Part shown: in pieces, positions 54,104-62,501 of the stretch
Layout: every line of letters begins with the position of its first letter
How positions within the stretch are numbered: position 1 is the first letter of the stretch
From: Pseudoalteromonas luteoviolacea
GTDB lineage: Bacteria > Pseudomonadota > Gammaproteobacteria > Enterobacterales > Alteromonadaceae
Assembly (NCBI RefSeq): GCF_021654285.1
Contig: NZ_JAKFZS010000014.1
Location: forward strand, 62,001-126,000
Direction of reading: 5' to 3'
DNA: 64,000 nucleotides
Translations under genes and position numbers: made by a program
The notes under the pieces: generated by a model
The model's database searches: none
The model's input: the letters and a program-made list of their open reading frames with translations, nothing else
Told to the model about the DNA's origin: nothing

Positions 54104-54135
54104 CGGTTATTCAACTAATCCTAGATGAATAACCG
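54104..54135. repeat. Inverted repeat between astE and the bkd operon
   Basis: Perfect 10-base arms CGGTTATTCA and TGAATAACCG around 12 bases, directly abutting the LiuR-type palindrome. On the minus strand it lies about 65 bases after the astE stop, but only TTTACG follows, so a classical terminator is doubtful. It may be a second regulator site or a 3'-end structure. Confidence 0.55.
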
Positions 54136-54200
54136 ATAATTTGCATTTTTATTCTGGAAAGATTTCGATACGGCTACAAAAAAACTTTTATTTCAGTGGG

Positions 54201-55232
54201 TTAAACAAAGTTCTCGTTTACTTCCATGGGGATCACGGTTAATAATGCACGTTGGCCGAGGGCAACTTTAGCATTTGGGAAGATAATTGCTTCACCTTCT
54301 ACTTCAGCAAAAATCTCAGTGTCTCCATCTGTTGCAAGTAACTCACCTTTAGCGAATCCTGTAAAGTTCACCGCAGAATCAGGGAATGGAAATGAAAAGG
54401 CTTCACAAGTTCGGTTAATCGTTCTATGCACTTTGAATAGCTCAAAATCTTTTGCATCGAATTCTTTATATTCAACTTCATTTTGGCTAATTAATGCACT
54501 GAGCGTCTTCTTAGTTGCTTCAAAGCTTGCCATGTTATTTTCACCAAATGGCTTTACCTGACCCAACTCTACTGTGAATGCATCTGCATCAAATTGCTTT
54601 GAAGAAAAATAACTGAAAGTCGTGGCGGCTGCGCGCATCATCAGTACTGTGTTTACACCGCATGACAATAAAAATTGTAGTTGCGACTTTTTCCAAGGTT
54701 TGCCATGCAAAAAAGGATACACGGCAAACTTTTCGTTTTTAGAACCACGAATAGCTGTGTGCAGATCATAATGCGCACGATAACGGCCCGCTTCTACGCT
54801 AGTGAAAAACTCACGCACATAGTTTTCTAAATTTGCTGCACGAACCTGTTCTGGGTTATCAGTTTTATTTTCGTGTGCGCCATTGAATAACCGGTTTAAG
54901 TTTTCGTCAACAAAACGCTGACCTATATTAATCGATTTCGGATTACCGTAAATAAACAAAACGCGTTGTTTCAGTTCTAGTTTACCAGTGATAATGTGCT
55001 GGATAAGCTCATCACAAATTTCGATTGGTGCGGTTTCATTGCCATGCACGGCACTTGAAAAAACAAAGTCTTTTTGAGTTTCGCATGCAGGAGTAAATTG
55101 AATAACACCAGTGTCAATTACTTTAACCTCGGTACCGTTATCCAAAGTAAATTGGCTAGGTGCTAATTCGAACTCATTTTCACGAGTAATGGTTAAAAAA
55201 TCGCCAGTTGATTTTAATGTATCAAGGTACAT
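54201..55232 (-). CDS. astE: Succinylglutamate desuccinylase AstE
   Basis: 343 residues of the AstE/AspA zinc carboxypeptidase-like family. Zinc ligands are visible as His63 and Glu66 in AVHGNETAP, with the third likely His in [10 protein letters not shown], and [13 protein letters not shown] is in between. It releases glutamate and succinate in the last step of the arginine succinyltransferase pathway. The other ast genes are not adjacent, so it is separate from them here. AAGGTGACAGT precedes the ATG. The pgm terminator lies upstream. Confidence 0.92.
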   Translation of the reverse strand: MYLDTLKSTGDFLTITRENEFELAPSQFTLDNGTEVKVIDTGVIQFTPACETQKDFVFSSAVHGNETAPIEICDELIQHIITGKLELKQRVLFIYGNPKSINIGQRFVDENLNRLFNGAHENKTDNPEQVRAANLENYVREFFTSVEAGRYRAHYDLHTAIRGSKNEKFAVYPFLHGKPWKKSQLQFLLSCGVNTVLMMRAAATTFSYFSSKQFDADAFTVELGQVKPFGENNMASFEATKKTLSALISQNEVEYKEFDAKDFELFKVHRTINRTCEAFSFPFPDSAVNFTGFAKGELLATDGDTEIFAEVEGEAIIFPNAKVALGQRALLTVIPMEVNENFV

Positions 55233-55261
55233 ACTGTCACCTTATGAGAGATGTAAAAAAG

Positions 55262-55287
55262 AAAAAGGCCATTCAAAAATGGCCTTT
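55262..55287 (-). terminator. Terminator after pgm
   Basis: A 10-bp perfect stem, AAAGGCCATT with AATGGCCTTT, around CAAAA, followed by a T-rich run on the minus strand. It starts 13 bases after the pgm stop. Confidence 0.88.
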
Positions 55288-55300
55288 AATATCAGATAAT

Positions 55301-56938
55301 TTAGCAAATTACACTGTCAACCAGTGCTTTTGCTTCTCTTTCAAGCTCAGCAAGATGTGCTTCGCCTTTAAAAGATTCTAAATAAATTTTGTAAATGTCT
55401 TCTGTACCAGAAGGCCTAGCAGCAAACCAGCCAGAAGCAGTCACTACTTTTAAGCCGCCAATAGCTGCGCCATTACCTGGTGCATGGGTCAGAATATTGG
55501 TAATTTCATCACCTGCAAGCGCTGTGGCTTTCACGTCATCAACACTGAGCGCTTTTAGTCTGGCTTTTTGCGCATCATTTGCTGGTGCATCGATTCGTTT
55601 ATAACTTGGCGCACCAAACTCTTGTTCAAGCTCTTTGTATCTTTCAGAAGGTGTTTTGCCTGTGACCGCTAAAATCTCAGCTGCGAGTAAGCCAAGAATA
55701 AATCCGTCTTTGTCTGTGTTCCAAACATCACCATTTTTTCTTAAAAATGAAGCACCTGCACTTTCTTCACCACCAAAAGCAAGCCACTTATCACTTAAGC
55801 CTTCAACAAACCATTTAAAGCCAACTGGTACTTCATACACTTCATTACCATGGCTTTGCACAACTTTGTCAATCATGCCACTTGAAACCAGTGTTTTACC
55901 GACTTTGATGTCTTTTGCCCAGCCTCTGTGTTTTAGCAAGTAATCTATCGCTACCGCCAAGAAATGGTTAGGATTCATCAACCCATCTTTTGTCACAATA
56001 CCGTGACGATCATAATCAGGGTCATTACCGATACCAATATCAAAATCGTCTTTGATTTCAATGAGGTTTGCCATAGCAAACGGTGAAGAGCAATCCATTC
56101 TAATTTTGCCATCTTTATCTAGTGGCATAAATGCAAATCGAGGATCTACTTCATCGTTTACGACCGTCATATTTAGCCCAAACTTTTCAGCGATAACAGG
56201 CCAAAAATTAATGCCTGAGCCGCCAAGAGGGTCTATACCGATGCTCACATCCGCTTTTGCTATCGCTTCTAAGTCAATCACATTTTCTAAGTCTTCAACA
56301 TATGGCGTGACCAAGTCTTCATATTTGATAAACCCAGAGCGCTTTGCCTTAGCATAAGGAAATAGCTGAACTTCCACCAAATCTTCACGTAGTAACTGGT
56401 TAGCTCTTTGCTCAATCCAATTCGTTACATCTGTATCAGCAGGACCGCCGTTTGGTGGATTGTACTTAAACCCACCATCTTCAGGCGGGTTGTGTGAAGG
56501 CGTTACAACAATACCATCAGCCAATTCATGTGGATGTGTTCTGTTGTGGCAAACGATCGCGTGACTTACTACTGGCGTCGGAGTAAAGTCATCATTTTCT
56601 TGAGTAATTACCTGCACTTCATTAGCAACGAGTACTTCAATTGCTGAATTAAACGCTGCCTCAGACAATGCATGAGTATCTTTACCTAAAAAGAGAGGGC
56701 CAAATATATTATTTGCCTTTCTGTAATCACAAATCGCCTGTGTGATTGCAAGAATATGTGACTCATTAAACTTTACATTATAAGAACAGCCACGATGACC
56801 AGAAGTACCAAATGCTACGCACTGTTCTGGGTTTGTTTCAAGATCTGGCTCATTCAAATAATAAGCTGACACCAGCTTTGGAATATTTGCGAGCTGTGAC
56901 TTGGGAGCTTTTTTGCCTGCGTTAGGATGGTTTGCCAT
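55301..56938 (-). CDS. pgm: Phosphoglucomutase (alpha-D-glucose specific)
   Basis: 545 residues from the ATG at 56938, chosen over the GTG directly before it because AAGGA lies 6 bases from the [12 protein letters not shown] (43-51), the phosphoserine loop [13 protein letters not shown] with Ser149 (numbered from the GTG), the metal loop [10 protein letters not shown] and the sugar loop GGEESAG are all intact. It interconverts glucose-1-phosphate and glucose-6-phosphate. It starts 9 bases after the seqA stop, the same seqA-pgm pairing as in E. coli. Confidence 0.96.
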   Translation of the reverse strand: MANHPNAGKKAPKSQLANIPKLVSAYYLNEPDLETNPEQCVAFGTSGHRGCSYNVKFNESHILAITQAICDYRKANNIFGPLFLGKDTHALSEAAFNSAIEVLVANEVQVITQENDDFTPTPVVSHAIVCHNRTHPHELADGIVVTPSHNPPEDGGFKYNPPNGGPADTDVTNWIEQRANQLLREDLVEVQLFPYAKAKRSGFIKYEDLVTPYVEDLENVIDLEAIAKADVSIGIDPLGGSGINFWPVIAEKFGLNMTVVNDEVDPRFAFMPLDKDGKIRMDCSSPFAMANLIEIKDDFDIGIGNDPDYDRHGIVTKDGLMNPNHFLAVAIDYLLKHRGWAKDIKVGKTLVSSGMIDKVVQSHGNEVYEVPVGFKWFVEGLSDKWLAFGGEESAGASFLRKNGDVWNTDKDGFILGLLAAEILAVTGKTPSERYKELEQEFGAPSYKRIDAPANDAQKARLKALSVDDVKATALAGDEITNILTHAPGNGAAIGGLKVVTASGWFAARPSGTEDIYKIYLESFKGEAHLAELEREAKALVDSVIC

Positions 56939-56947
56939 CACATTTCC

Positions 56948-57496
56948 TTATAGGTAATCTCGAACTGTTTCTGCCTGCTGCTCAGTGTAGCCTAAAATTA
57001 GGGCCACTTCGTGCAACATCATCTTTTTACGCGTGGTGTTTGAATTTGTCATGACCCAATATTCACTGTCTGTGATATTTTTTGGGTTCATACTGCTCCC
57101 GCTTTCAAGCAACGCTTCTTTACTCATTGCAAAGTAAATTCTATCTCGCCCTTTTATTTCCAGTACTTTATTAAACTGAGCTTTGTGCGTACGGTGAAAT
57201 GCTGCAAGAATAAATAAAAAACGCCCTACTACGCCTTTTTGCATAGCAAGCTCTTCTTTATTTAGAATATTAAATACATTCGCAGACTCTTTTACTGGCT
57301 CAGGTTTAACTTCCGTTTTACTTTCCACTGGAACTGGCTCTACTTGTGACACCTCGGTTTGCACTGCTACCGAAGCACCCTGAACTGGCTCTAACTCTAG
57401 TAAACGACGCAGGATCTGTGAGGCGCTCTCACCAATACTTTGCGTATTGCTTGCAATGTATTGATAAAGCTCGTCATCTATTTCTATTGTTTTCAT
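56948..57496 (-). CDS. seqA: Negative modulator of replication initiation SeqA
   Basis: 182 residues. The N-terminal oligomerisation domain MKTIEIDDELYQYIASNTQSIGES is clear; the middle is a Val/Pro/Glu-rich linker (about 38-75); the C-terminal DNA-binding domain has GRDRIYFAMSKEAL and SNTTRKKMMLHEVALILGY. SeqA binds hemimethylated GATC and sequesters oriC. The adjacent divergent ybfF and downstream pgm repeat the enteric order. Confidence 0.95.
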   Translation of the reverse strand: MKTIEIDDELYQYIASNTQSIGESASQILRRLLELEPVQGASVAVQTEVSQVEPVPVESKTEVKPEPVKESANVFNILNKEELAMQKGVVGRFLFILAAFHRTHKAQFNKVLEIKGRDRIYFAMSKEALLESGSSMNPKNITDSEYWVMTNSNTTRKKMMLHEVALILGYTEQQAETVRDYL

Positions 57497-57622
57497 GCTT
57501 GTCCTGTCATTTTATACATATACCGCATTTGGGAGGGATTATATCTAAATTTTTCTTCTTCCTCTACGGCTTTGATTTTTGATTTAAGGCTGGCAAAATA
57601 GCGACACAAATTTGGAGGTAGT

Positions 57623-58396
57623 ATGTTACTTAATTTTAAGCAAAGCGGACTAGAGCAAAGTAGCGCCAAAACTGTCATATTAATACATGGCTTATTTGGC
57701 TCATTAGAAAACCTAAACATCATAGCTCGAGCACTAGAGCCACAATTCAATGTCGTCAATGTAGACTTGCGAAATCATGGCCGTTCATTCAAAAGTGACG
57801 ATATGAACTATCAGGTCATGGCCCAAGACATATTATCTCTGATTGATCACCTAAAACTTGAACAAGTGATTCTTGTTGGGCACTCAATGGGCGGCAAAGT
57901 CGCGATGCAAGTGGCAATGCTTGATGAACAGAAGGTAAGCAAGCTGGTAGTACTTGATATCGCACCTGTGCAATATCACCCTAGACATGACGCCATCATA
58001 GCTGCGCTAAATAAAGTGACAAGCCGCACACCAAAAAGTCGAAGTGATGCTGACAAAATCATGTCAGATAATATAGAAGAGCTTGGCGTCAGACAGTTTT
58101 TATTAAAAAGCTTGGCAAAAAATGAGGATGGTGAATTGGAATGGCGTTTCAATTTACCCATAATAGAAAAAAATTATTCTAAGATTATCGATAACATAGA
58201 TACACCTCGTACCTGTTTGTGTGATACGCTATTCGTCAAAGGTAATAACTCCGACTATATACTACCAGAACACAAAAATGACATTGTAAGTGCGTTTTCT
58301 AAAGCGCGCGCAAAAATCATTCAAGGGGCTGGTCACTGGCTGCACGCTGAAAAACCAGAAGCTGTCAATCGTTCAATTATTGATTTTATTCAATAA
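57623..58396 (+). CDS. ybfF: Alpha/beta-hydrolase esterase YbfF
   Basis: 257 residues. LIHGLFGSLENL is the oxyanion region, Ser88 in VGHSMGGKVAMQVA is the nucleophile and His in GAGHWLHAEKPE (about 237) the catalytic histidine. E. coli YbfF is an esterase with activity on acyl-CoA-like esters. GGAGGTAGT precedes the ATG. It is divergent from seqA, as in E. coli. Confidence 0.93.
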   Translation: MLLNFKQSGLEQSSAKTVILIHGLFGSLENLNIIARALEPQFNVVNVDLRNHGRSFKSDDMNYQVMAQDILSLIDHLKLEQVILVGHSMGGKVAMQVAMLDEQKVSKLVVLDIAPVQYHPRHDAIIAALNKVTSRTPKSRSDADKIMSDNIEELGVRQFLLKSLAKNEDGELEWRFNLPIIEKNYSKIIDNIDTPRTCLCDTLFVKGNNSDYILPEHKNDIVSAFSKARAKIIQGAGHWLHAEKPEAVNRSIIDFIQ

Positions 58397-58447
58397 TTGT
58401 CGGAGATTTTTATGTGGCTAAACTTAATTTATTGTAGTTAGGTATGC

Positions 58448-58453
58448 TATAGT
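58448..58453 (+). promoter_or_regulatory. Extended -10 element ahead of DUF2788
   Basis: TATAGT directly preceded by TGC gives an extended -10; a clear -35 is lacking. It lies 32 bases upstream of the DUF2788 ATG. No LexA box (CTGT-N8-ACAG) was seen here, although ybfE follows. Confidence 0.4.
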
Positions 58454-58484
58454 ACCCGCCGTTTAAGGTTTTAGTAGTGCAAAG

Positions 58485-58706
58485 ATGATCAGTCAATACA
58501 TAAATGAGTTTGAAACTCTTGGTTTTTACTTTGCGCTCGCATGTATATTTTTTCTTATTGGAATGGCTATTCAAGACGTTCTAAAGAAAGGTGACGTGCC
58601 TAAATTTGGTCGATACATCGTTTGGCTGGTGTTGTTTTTAGGTTGTTCAGGTTTTATAGCCAAAGGTGTAATACAAGTGTTTTGGCAAGGTGCGGGTGTT
58701 GGTTAA
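58485..58706 (+). CDS. DUF2788 family small membrane protein
   Basis: 73 residues with two membrane helices (about 12-32 and 45-65), the DUF2788 layout (LGFYFALACIFFLIGMAIQDVLKKGDVPKFGR). Its stop overlaps the ybfE start by one base. It is commonly found in front of ybfE-fldA-fur in gammaproteobacteria; function is unknown. Confidence 0.85.
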   Translation: MISQYINEFETLGFYFALACIFFLIGMAIQDVLKKGDVPKFGRYIVWLVLFLGCSGFIAKGVIQVFWQGAGVG

Positions 58707-58984
58707 TGGCCAAGTCTGAATTAGATAGAACAACTATCGACTTATTTGAAAATGAAAAACGCCCTGGTCGGCCCAAAACAAATCCCTTACCAAGGGAAAT
58801 GCAGCTTAAGATCAACAAGCGTAATCAAATTAAAAGAGATAGAGCAAGAGGTTTAAAGCGAGTAGAGTTCAAAGTATCTTCTGAACTTTACCAAGCGTTG
58901 AGTGATATGGCTGAAGAGCAAAATATTAGCCGTAGCGCACTCATTGAGACCATCTTGCAAGAGAAATTAGCGATTAATAGATAA
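58706..58984 (+). CDS. ybfE: LexA-regulated protein YbfE family
   Basis: 92 residues from the ATG at 58706, overlapping the previous stop (TAATG). A basic centre (LKINKRNQIKRDRARGLKR) leads into RVEFKVSSELYQALSDMAEEQNISRSALIETIL, a ribbon-helix-helix-like motif, so it may bind DNA. The name comes from E. coli, where LexA controls it; no LexA site was found here. It lies between DUF2788 and fldA, 13 bases from the latter. Confidence 0.88.
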   Translation: MAKSELDRTTIDLFENEKRPGRPKTNPLPREMQLKINKRNQIKRDRARGLKRVEFKVSSELYQALSDMAEEQNISRSALIETILQEKLAINR

Positions 58985-58997
58985 AGGTAAGTAATTA

Positions 58998-59525
58998 ATG
59001 GCAAGCGTAGGTATTTTTTTCGGCAGTGACACGGGTAACACCGAGCACGTTGCTAAGCAAATCCAAAAAGAACTAGGTAAAAAGCTAATTGATGTTAAAG
59101 ATATTGCGAAAAGCAGCAAGGCTGACATCGAAGAGTTTGACTTAATTCTATTTGGTATCCCTACTTGGTACTACGGTGAAGCACAATGTGACTGGGATGA
59201 CTTCTTCCCAGAGCTAGAAGAGATTAACTTTGAAGGCAAACTAGTTGCTATTTTCGGTTGTGGTGACCAAGAAGATTACGCTGAATACTTTTTAGACGCG
59301 ATGGGCATGGTAAATGACATCGTTACTGAGCGTGGTGCAATTGTTGTTGGTCATTGGTCAACTGACGGCTATGAGTTTGAAGCGTCAAAAGCACTTGTAG
59401 ATGACAATAATTTTGTTGGTCTAGGTATCGATGAAGACCGTCAACCTGAGCTTACTGAGCAACGAATTAAAGCTTGGTGTGCACAGGTTTATGATGAAAT
59501 GTGTTTAAGTGAATTAGAAGATTAA
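58998..59525 (+). CDS. fldA: Flavodoxin FldA
   Basis: 175 residues, long-chain flavodoxin. The FMN phosphate loop is FFGSDTGNTEHVAKQI, and the FMN-stacking tryptophan and tyrosine lie in GIPTWYYGEAQCDWDD and GCGDQEDYAEYF. It carries electrons in iron-sulfur and radical-SAM pathways. It sits upstream of fur, as in E. coli, which allows iron-linked control of both. Confidence 0.95.
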   Translation: MASVGIFFGSDTGNTEHVAKQIQKELGKKLIDVKDIAKSSKADIEEFDLILFGIPTWYYGEAQCDWDDFFPELEEINFEGKLVAIFGCGDQEDYAEYFLDAMGMVNDIVTERGAIVVGHWSTDGYEFEASKALVDDNNFVGLGIDEDRQPELTEQRIKAWCAQVYDEMCLSELED

Positions 59526-59570
59526 TTCATTGAATTAATAAAACAAGCTTTGACTTGTTGCCCGTGCACG

Positions 59571-59608
59571 TTATTCTTAAGAAAATGGTCGTGCTTATTC
59601 TTAAGAAT
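59571..59608. repeat. Duplicated TTATTCTTAAGAA element upstream of fur
   Basis: TTATTCTTAAGAA occurs twice (59571-59583 and 59595-59607), each with the palindrome TTCTTAAGAA and each preceded by CGTGC. The starts are 24 bases apart. Because each half is a palindrome the two copies could also pair as an 11-bp stem. It lies 35-72 bases before the fur ATG, where a promoter or autoregulation site is expected, and it does not match the Fur box. Confidence 0.6.
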
Positions 59609-59642
59609 TGAAGTAAAAAGATAATAGATTGAGACAGATTAA

Positions 59643-60089
59643 ATGACTGATCACAACTTAGAGCTTAAAAAGGCGGGCTTAAAAGTCACCTTACCGCGAA
59701 TTAAAATTCTAGAGATTTTACAATCTCCAGAAAATCAGCACATCAGCGCTGAAGATGTTTACAAAATTTTACTCGATAAGGGCGAAGAAATTGGTTTAGC
59801 AACTGTTTACCGTGTACTGAACCAGTTTGATGATGCAGGTATTGTGACACGTCACCACTTTGAAGGCGGCAAGTCAGTTTTTGAATTGTCTGGCAGCACA
59901 CACCATGACCACTTGGTTTGTTTAAAGTGTGGTAAAGTTATTGAATTCGAAGACGAAGTTATCGAAACTCGTCAGGTCGAAATTGCAACAACTAACGGTA
60001 TCAAACTAACAAACCACTCTCTTTACTTGTATGGTGAGTGTGTCGATGAAGAAGAGTGCAGAAGATTTACAGAATCTGATGATTCTTAA
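59643..60089 (+). CDS. fur: Ferric uptake regulator Fur
   Basis: 148 residues. The winged-helix DNA-binding part has LKKAGLKVTLPRIKIL and GLATVYRVLNQF, followed by the metal-binding HH/ExH residues (RHHFEGG, HHDHL) and structural zinc cysteines Cys93/Cys96 in CLKC and Cys133 in the tail. Fe2+-Fur represses iron uptake genes. The order fldA-fur is conserved. Confidence 0.97.
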   Translation: MTDHNLELKKAGLKVTLPRIKILEILQSPENQHISAEDVYKILLDKGEEIGLATVYRVLNQFDDAGIVTRHHFEGGKSVFELSGSTHHDHLVCLKCGKVIEFEDEVIETRQVEIATTNGIKLTNHSLYLYGECVDEEECRRFTESDDS

Positions 60090-60114
60090 TTCGATTGCAT
60101 ATGCAATTTAAATT

Positions 60115-60140
60115 AAAAGCCAGCTTTATGCTGGCTTTTT
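60115..60140. terminator. Terminator after fur
   Basis: A 10-bp perfect stem, AAAAGCCAGC with GCTGGCTTTT, loop TTTAT, then T. It lies 25 bases after the fur stop and could also serve the convergent gene at 60170. Confidence 0.9.
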
Positions 60141-60169
60141 AACTATATGATATTTGGATAATAAATCGA

Positions 60170-60469
60170 TTAGGCTTTTTCAAGCCGATATAACGCATCA
60201 GCCACCTGCTTCAGATCAACTTCACTCACAAAATCATTCGATAAAGTTAAAATAGCATTGAGATTATTTTTGAGCTTTTCATTGCACATGGGCTCAGGCT
60301 TAAGCGCTGTTTGCAGCAAATGCAAAGACATATCAGCTATCAATAAGCGTTGCTTTTCGGACCAGTCATCGTCCCCTTCAACGGCAGTGTGATGTACTAT
60401 TGCTTGTTCAACTTCATCGTGGATCCCCCAACTCAAGGTTAAGATCTCCTGTCTTTTTCGTTTATCCAT
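60170..60469 (-). CDS. Small acidic protein of unknown function
   Basis: 99 residues from the ATG at 60469, picked because GGAGGGAGCT lies just upstream. The sequence is helical and acidic, with no membrane segment, signal or cysteine motif beyond one Cys. Segments such as RQEILTLSWGIHDEVEQAIVHH and LLIADMSLHLLQTAL would form amphipathic helices. I do not recognise it. It lies 124 bases after the orphan kinase gene, on the same strand. Confidence 0.65.
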   Translation of the reverse strand: MDKRKRQEILTLSWGIHDEVEQAIVHHTAVEGDDDWSEKQRLLIADMSLHLLQTALKPEPMCNEKLKNNLNAILTLSNDFVSEVDLKQVADALYRLEKA

Positions 60470-60593
60470 AGCTCCCTCCTCTCCCATAAGAGACTGCTAC
60501 AGAGCCAGCCAGATTTCAATTGACAATTCGTCATATGCTAGTCCAAATTTTACTACTCATTGGCAGATTTAGACTACTGACAATAGTATAATT

Positions 60594-62405
60594 TTATGAC
60601 TTTGGATTTTTTGGATAGTAGTTATCAGGCTGTTTTGGACGCAACTCAAATTCTCGGGTATTTTTGTAGGGAAGCTTCATAAACCCTGCTACACCATAGT
60701 CTTGAATGCTCACAGTATACTGAATAATTTCTTTGAGCAACGCCGCAAAAGCACCTTCTTGCTCTGCATCTAACAGCCGATAGTAGTAGTGAATTTTTAA
60801 TCTATCACTCAGTGATTCGAAAATGATACAACCTGTGTGATGAATTTTATTCAGCTCAAAAACACATTGAATAATTTGCTTCGGCAGCTGCAGCTGCTCA
60901 TCAGGGTCTTTACCATCTTCAAAATAGGAATGTGGCCTAGTTACTTCTGACGCCGCCACATGACTCACTGTATACTGTAACTCGGGTAGCTGCTCAAAAA
61001 TATAAGCACCGGTTTCGTCTCGCTCTAGCTGAATAGTCTGCCTTGCGTCAAATAGGCAGCATTTGAATAAGCCCTTCTGCTCTATTCCCTGTGCCAGCAT
61101 AACCGTGGCATTTACCGCATCCGTAAAAGCACTTTGCAAGCTTTCATCATGCAACATCAAGCTCGACTCTACATATAACGACTCTTGCTGCCAGTGGAAA
61201 CTCAACCCGCCTACAACAGGGTATTTAGCTAATCGACTGATAGAAGCTAAAAATGCTTTTTCCGTATCGCCAGTATCAAACAAGAACTCTTTATAATACC
61301 TGTCGAGCTGTGCATCATTTACGTCTAAAAGCTGATGGTTATGATCAGCACGACGCAAAAATTGCTTCCTAGAACTGTAGACCACGGTATCAGGCAGATC
61401 GGTTTGCGTAGTCGTCCAAAACGGTATGTTCGCTTTTATTTGAGGTGATTCTATATCTGGTAAATATACTTTGGCCATGGCAGGCATATTACGCATAAAA
61501 TAATCACCCGCATTATCTCTGGTCATTTTATCTTTACTCAACATACCATCGATAACTTTCGCAAATTCAATAGGTAGCCCTAGGCTAGTCGCAGGGATCA
61601 CCTGTGCGCCAAAGCGACAAGATTGCGCACTTGCCAATGCGTAAATTGTCGAAGCGACTCCCTGCTCATCAAATCGCGGTGAAGACCGTGAGCCAGACAT
61701 TTGCTCATCACCAATAAAATAGACATCCCCCATTCGGGCGTTTGTGCTCGCAATATCAGAAGACATTAAATCCATGATATTGCTGGCCACAGGTTCTCCA
61801 TGTACATCAATTTGTGCGTAAACAGAGCTGCCCCAATCAACCAATGAAAATGCATCTGAGTGCTGATCCCAGACAATATTCGAAGGCTTGATGTCACCAT
61901 GCACCACAGGTTGCAAGGACATACCGTTTTTTCTCTCACGTAAGTCTTGTAACACATTTCGTAATTTCAGTGCTAAATGAACCAGAACATGGGGTTTTAG
62001 GCGCCCGAGCTTTAAAGAAACCTGCTCAAGGTCTTCTCCTTGCGCTCTGGCCATCATTAAGATCCCTTGCTTTTTAACTCGTTCAAAAGCAAAGAACTTA
62101 GGTACCATTGGATTATTTATCTGGGATAACATATAAGCTTCGTCTTCAAGCCTATCCCTCACACTTTGCGCTAAGGTAATACGAGAAAATTTGAAAACCC
62201 ACTCCTCACCGCTGTCTTCTATGCCAGCAAACACAAACCCAAACGCGCCAGAGCCAATTAACTCTACATCTTGATAGCCCAAGAGCGATAACTGCTTCTT
62301 ACAGATATTAAGCCACTGACGATGTTTTTTTGCATCATGGTGAGATAGCAAATAAATCGATTGCTGTTCATTAATATAGAAGTTGTGAATTGACTGTTTG
62401 CTCAC
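60594..62405 (-). CDS. Protein kinase-like protein with C-terminal unknown domain
   Basis: 603 residues from a GTG start. The kinase core is at about 45-320: glycine-rich loop LIGSGAFGFVFAG, VAIK-type lysine Lys72 (WVFKFSR), HRD-equivalent VVHGDIKPSNIVW with Asp171, and DFG-equivalent LVDWGSS with Asp190. The catalytic residues are therefore present though DFG is DWG. The rest (about 340-603) has no recognised domain. It is cytoplasmic by sequence. No adjacent phosphatase or FHA gene was seen. The glnS terminator lies 38 bases upstream. Confidence 0.82.
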   Translation of the reverse strand: MSKQSIHNFYINEQQSIYLLSHHDAKKHRQWLNICKKQLSLLGYQDVELIGSGAFGFVFAGIEDSGEEWVFKFSRITLAQSVRDRLEDEAYMLSQINNPMVPKFFAFERVKKQGILMMARAQGEDLEQVSLKLGRLKPHVLVHLALKLRNVLQDLRERKNGMSLQPVVHGDIKPSNIVWDQHSDAFSLVDWGSSVYAQIDVHGEPVASNIMDLMSSDIASTNARMGDVYFIGDEQMSGSRSSPRFDEQGVASTIYALASAQSCRFGAQVIPATSLGLPIEFAKVIDGMLSKDKMTRDNAGDYFMRNMPAMAKVYLPDIESPQIKANIPFWTTTQTDLPDTVVYSSRKQFLRRADHNHQLLDVNDAQLDRYYKEFLFDTGDTEKAFLASISRLAKYPVVGGLSFHWQQESLYVESSLMLHDESLQSAFTDAVNATVMLAQGIEQKGLFKCCLFDARQTIQLERDETGAYIFEQLPELQYTVSHVAASEVTRPHSYFEDGKDPDEQLQLPKQIIQCVFELNKIHHTGCIIFESLSDRLKIHYYYRLLDAEQEGAFAALLKEIIQYTVSIQDYGVAGFMKLPYKNTREFELRPKQPDNYYPKNPKS

Positions 62406-62443
62406 GGCGCGACTTAATAAAACTAATTTGATGAATATATTGA

Positions 62444-62473
62444 AAAAAAGGCCGACAAATGTCGACCTTTTTT
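62444..62473 (-). terminator. Terminator after glnS
   Basis: Stem AAAAAGGtCGAC with GTCGgCCTTTTT, one mismatch, around ATTT on the minus strand, followed by TTTTTTTCA. It lies 29 bases after the glnS stop. Confidence 0.85.
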
Positions 62474-62501
62474 GGAAAAAATAAAGTGTATTTAACGTAC
62501 T

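Noticed and set aside
54104..54135. Classical rho-independent terminator for astE
   Set aside because: The 10-bp arms are perfect, but only TTTACG follows on the minus strand, and the hairpin abuts an operator-like palindrome. Kept as an inverted repeat only.
58397..58484. LexA box ahead of DUF2788-ybfE
   Set aside because: ybfE is called LexA-regulated from its E. coli homologue, but no CTGT-N8-ACAG pattern is present here.
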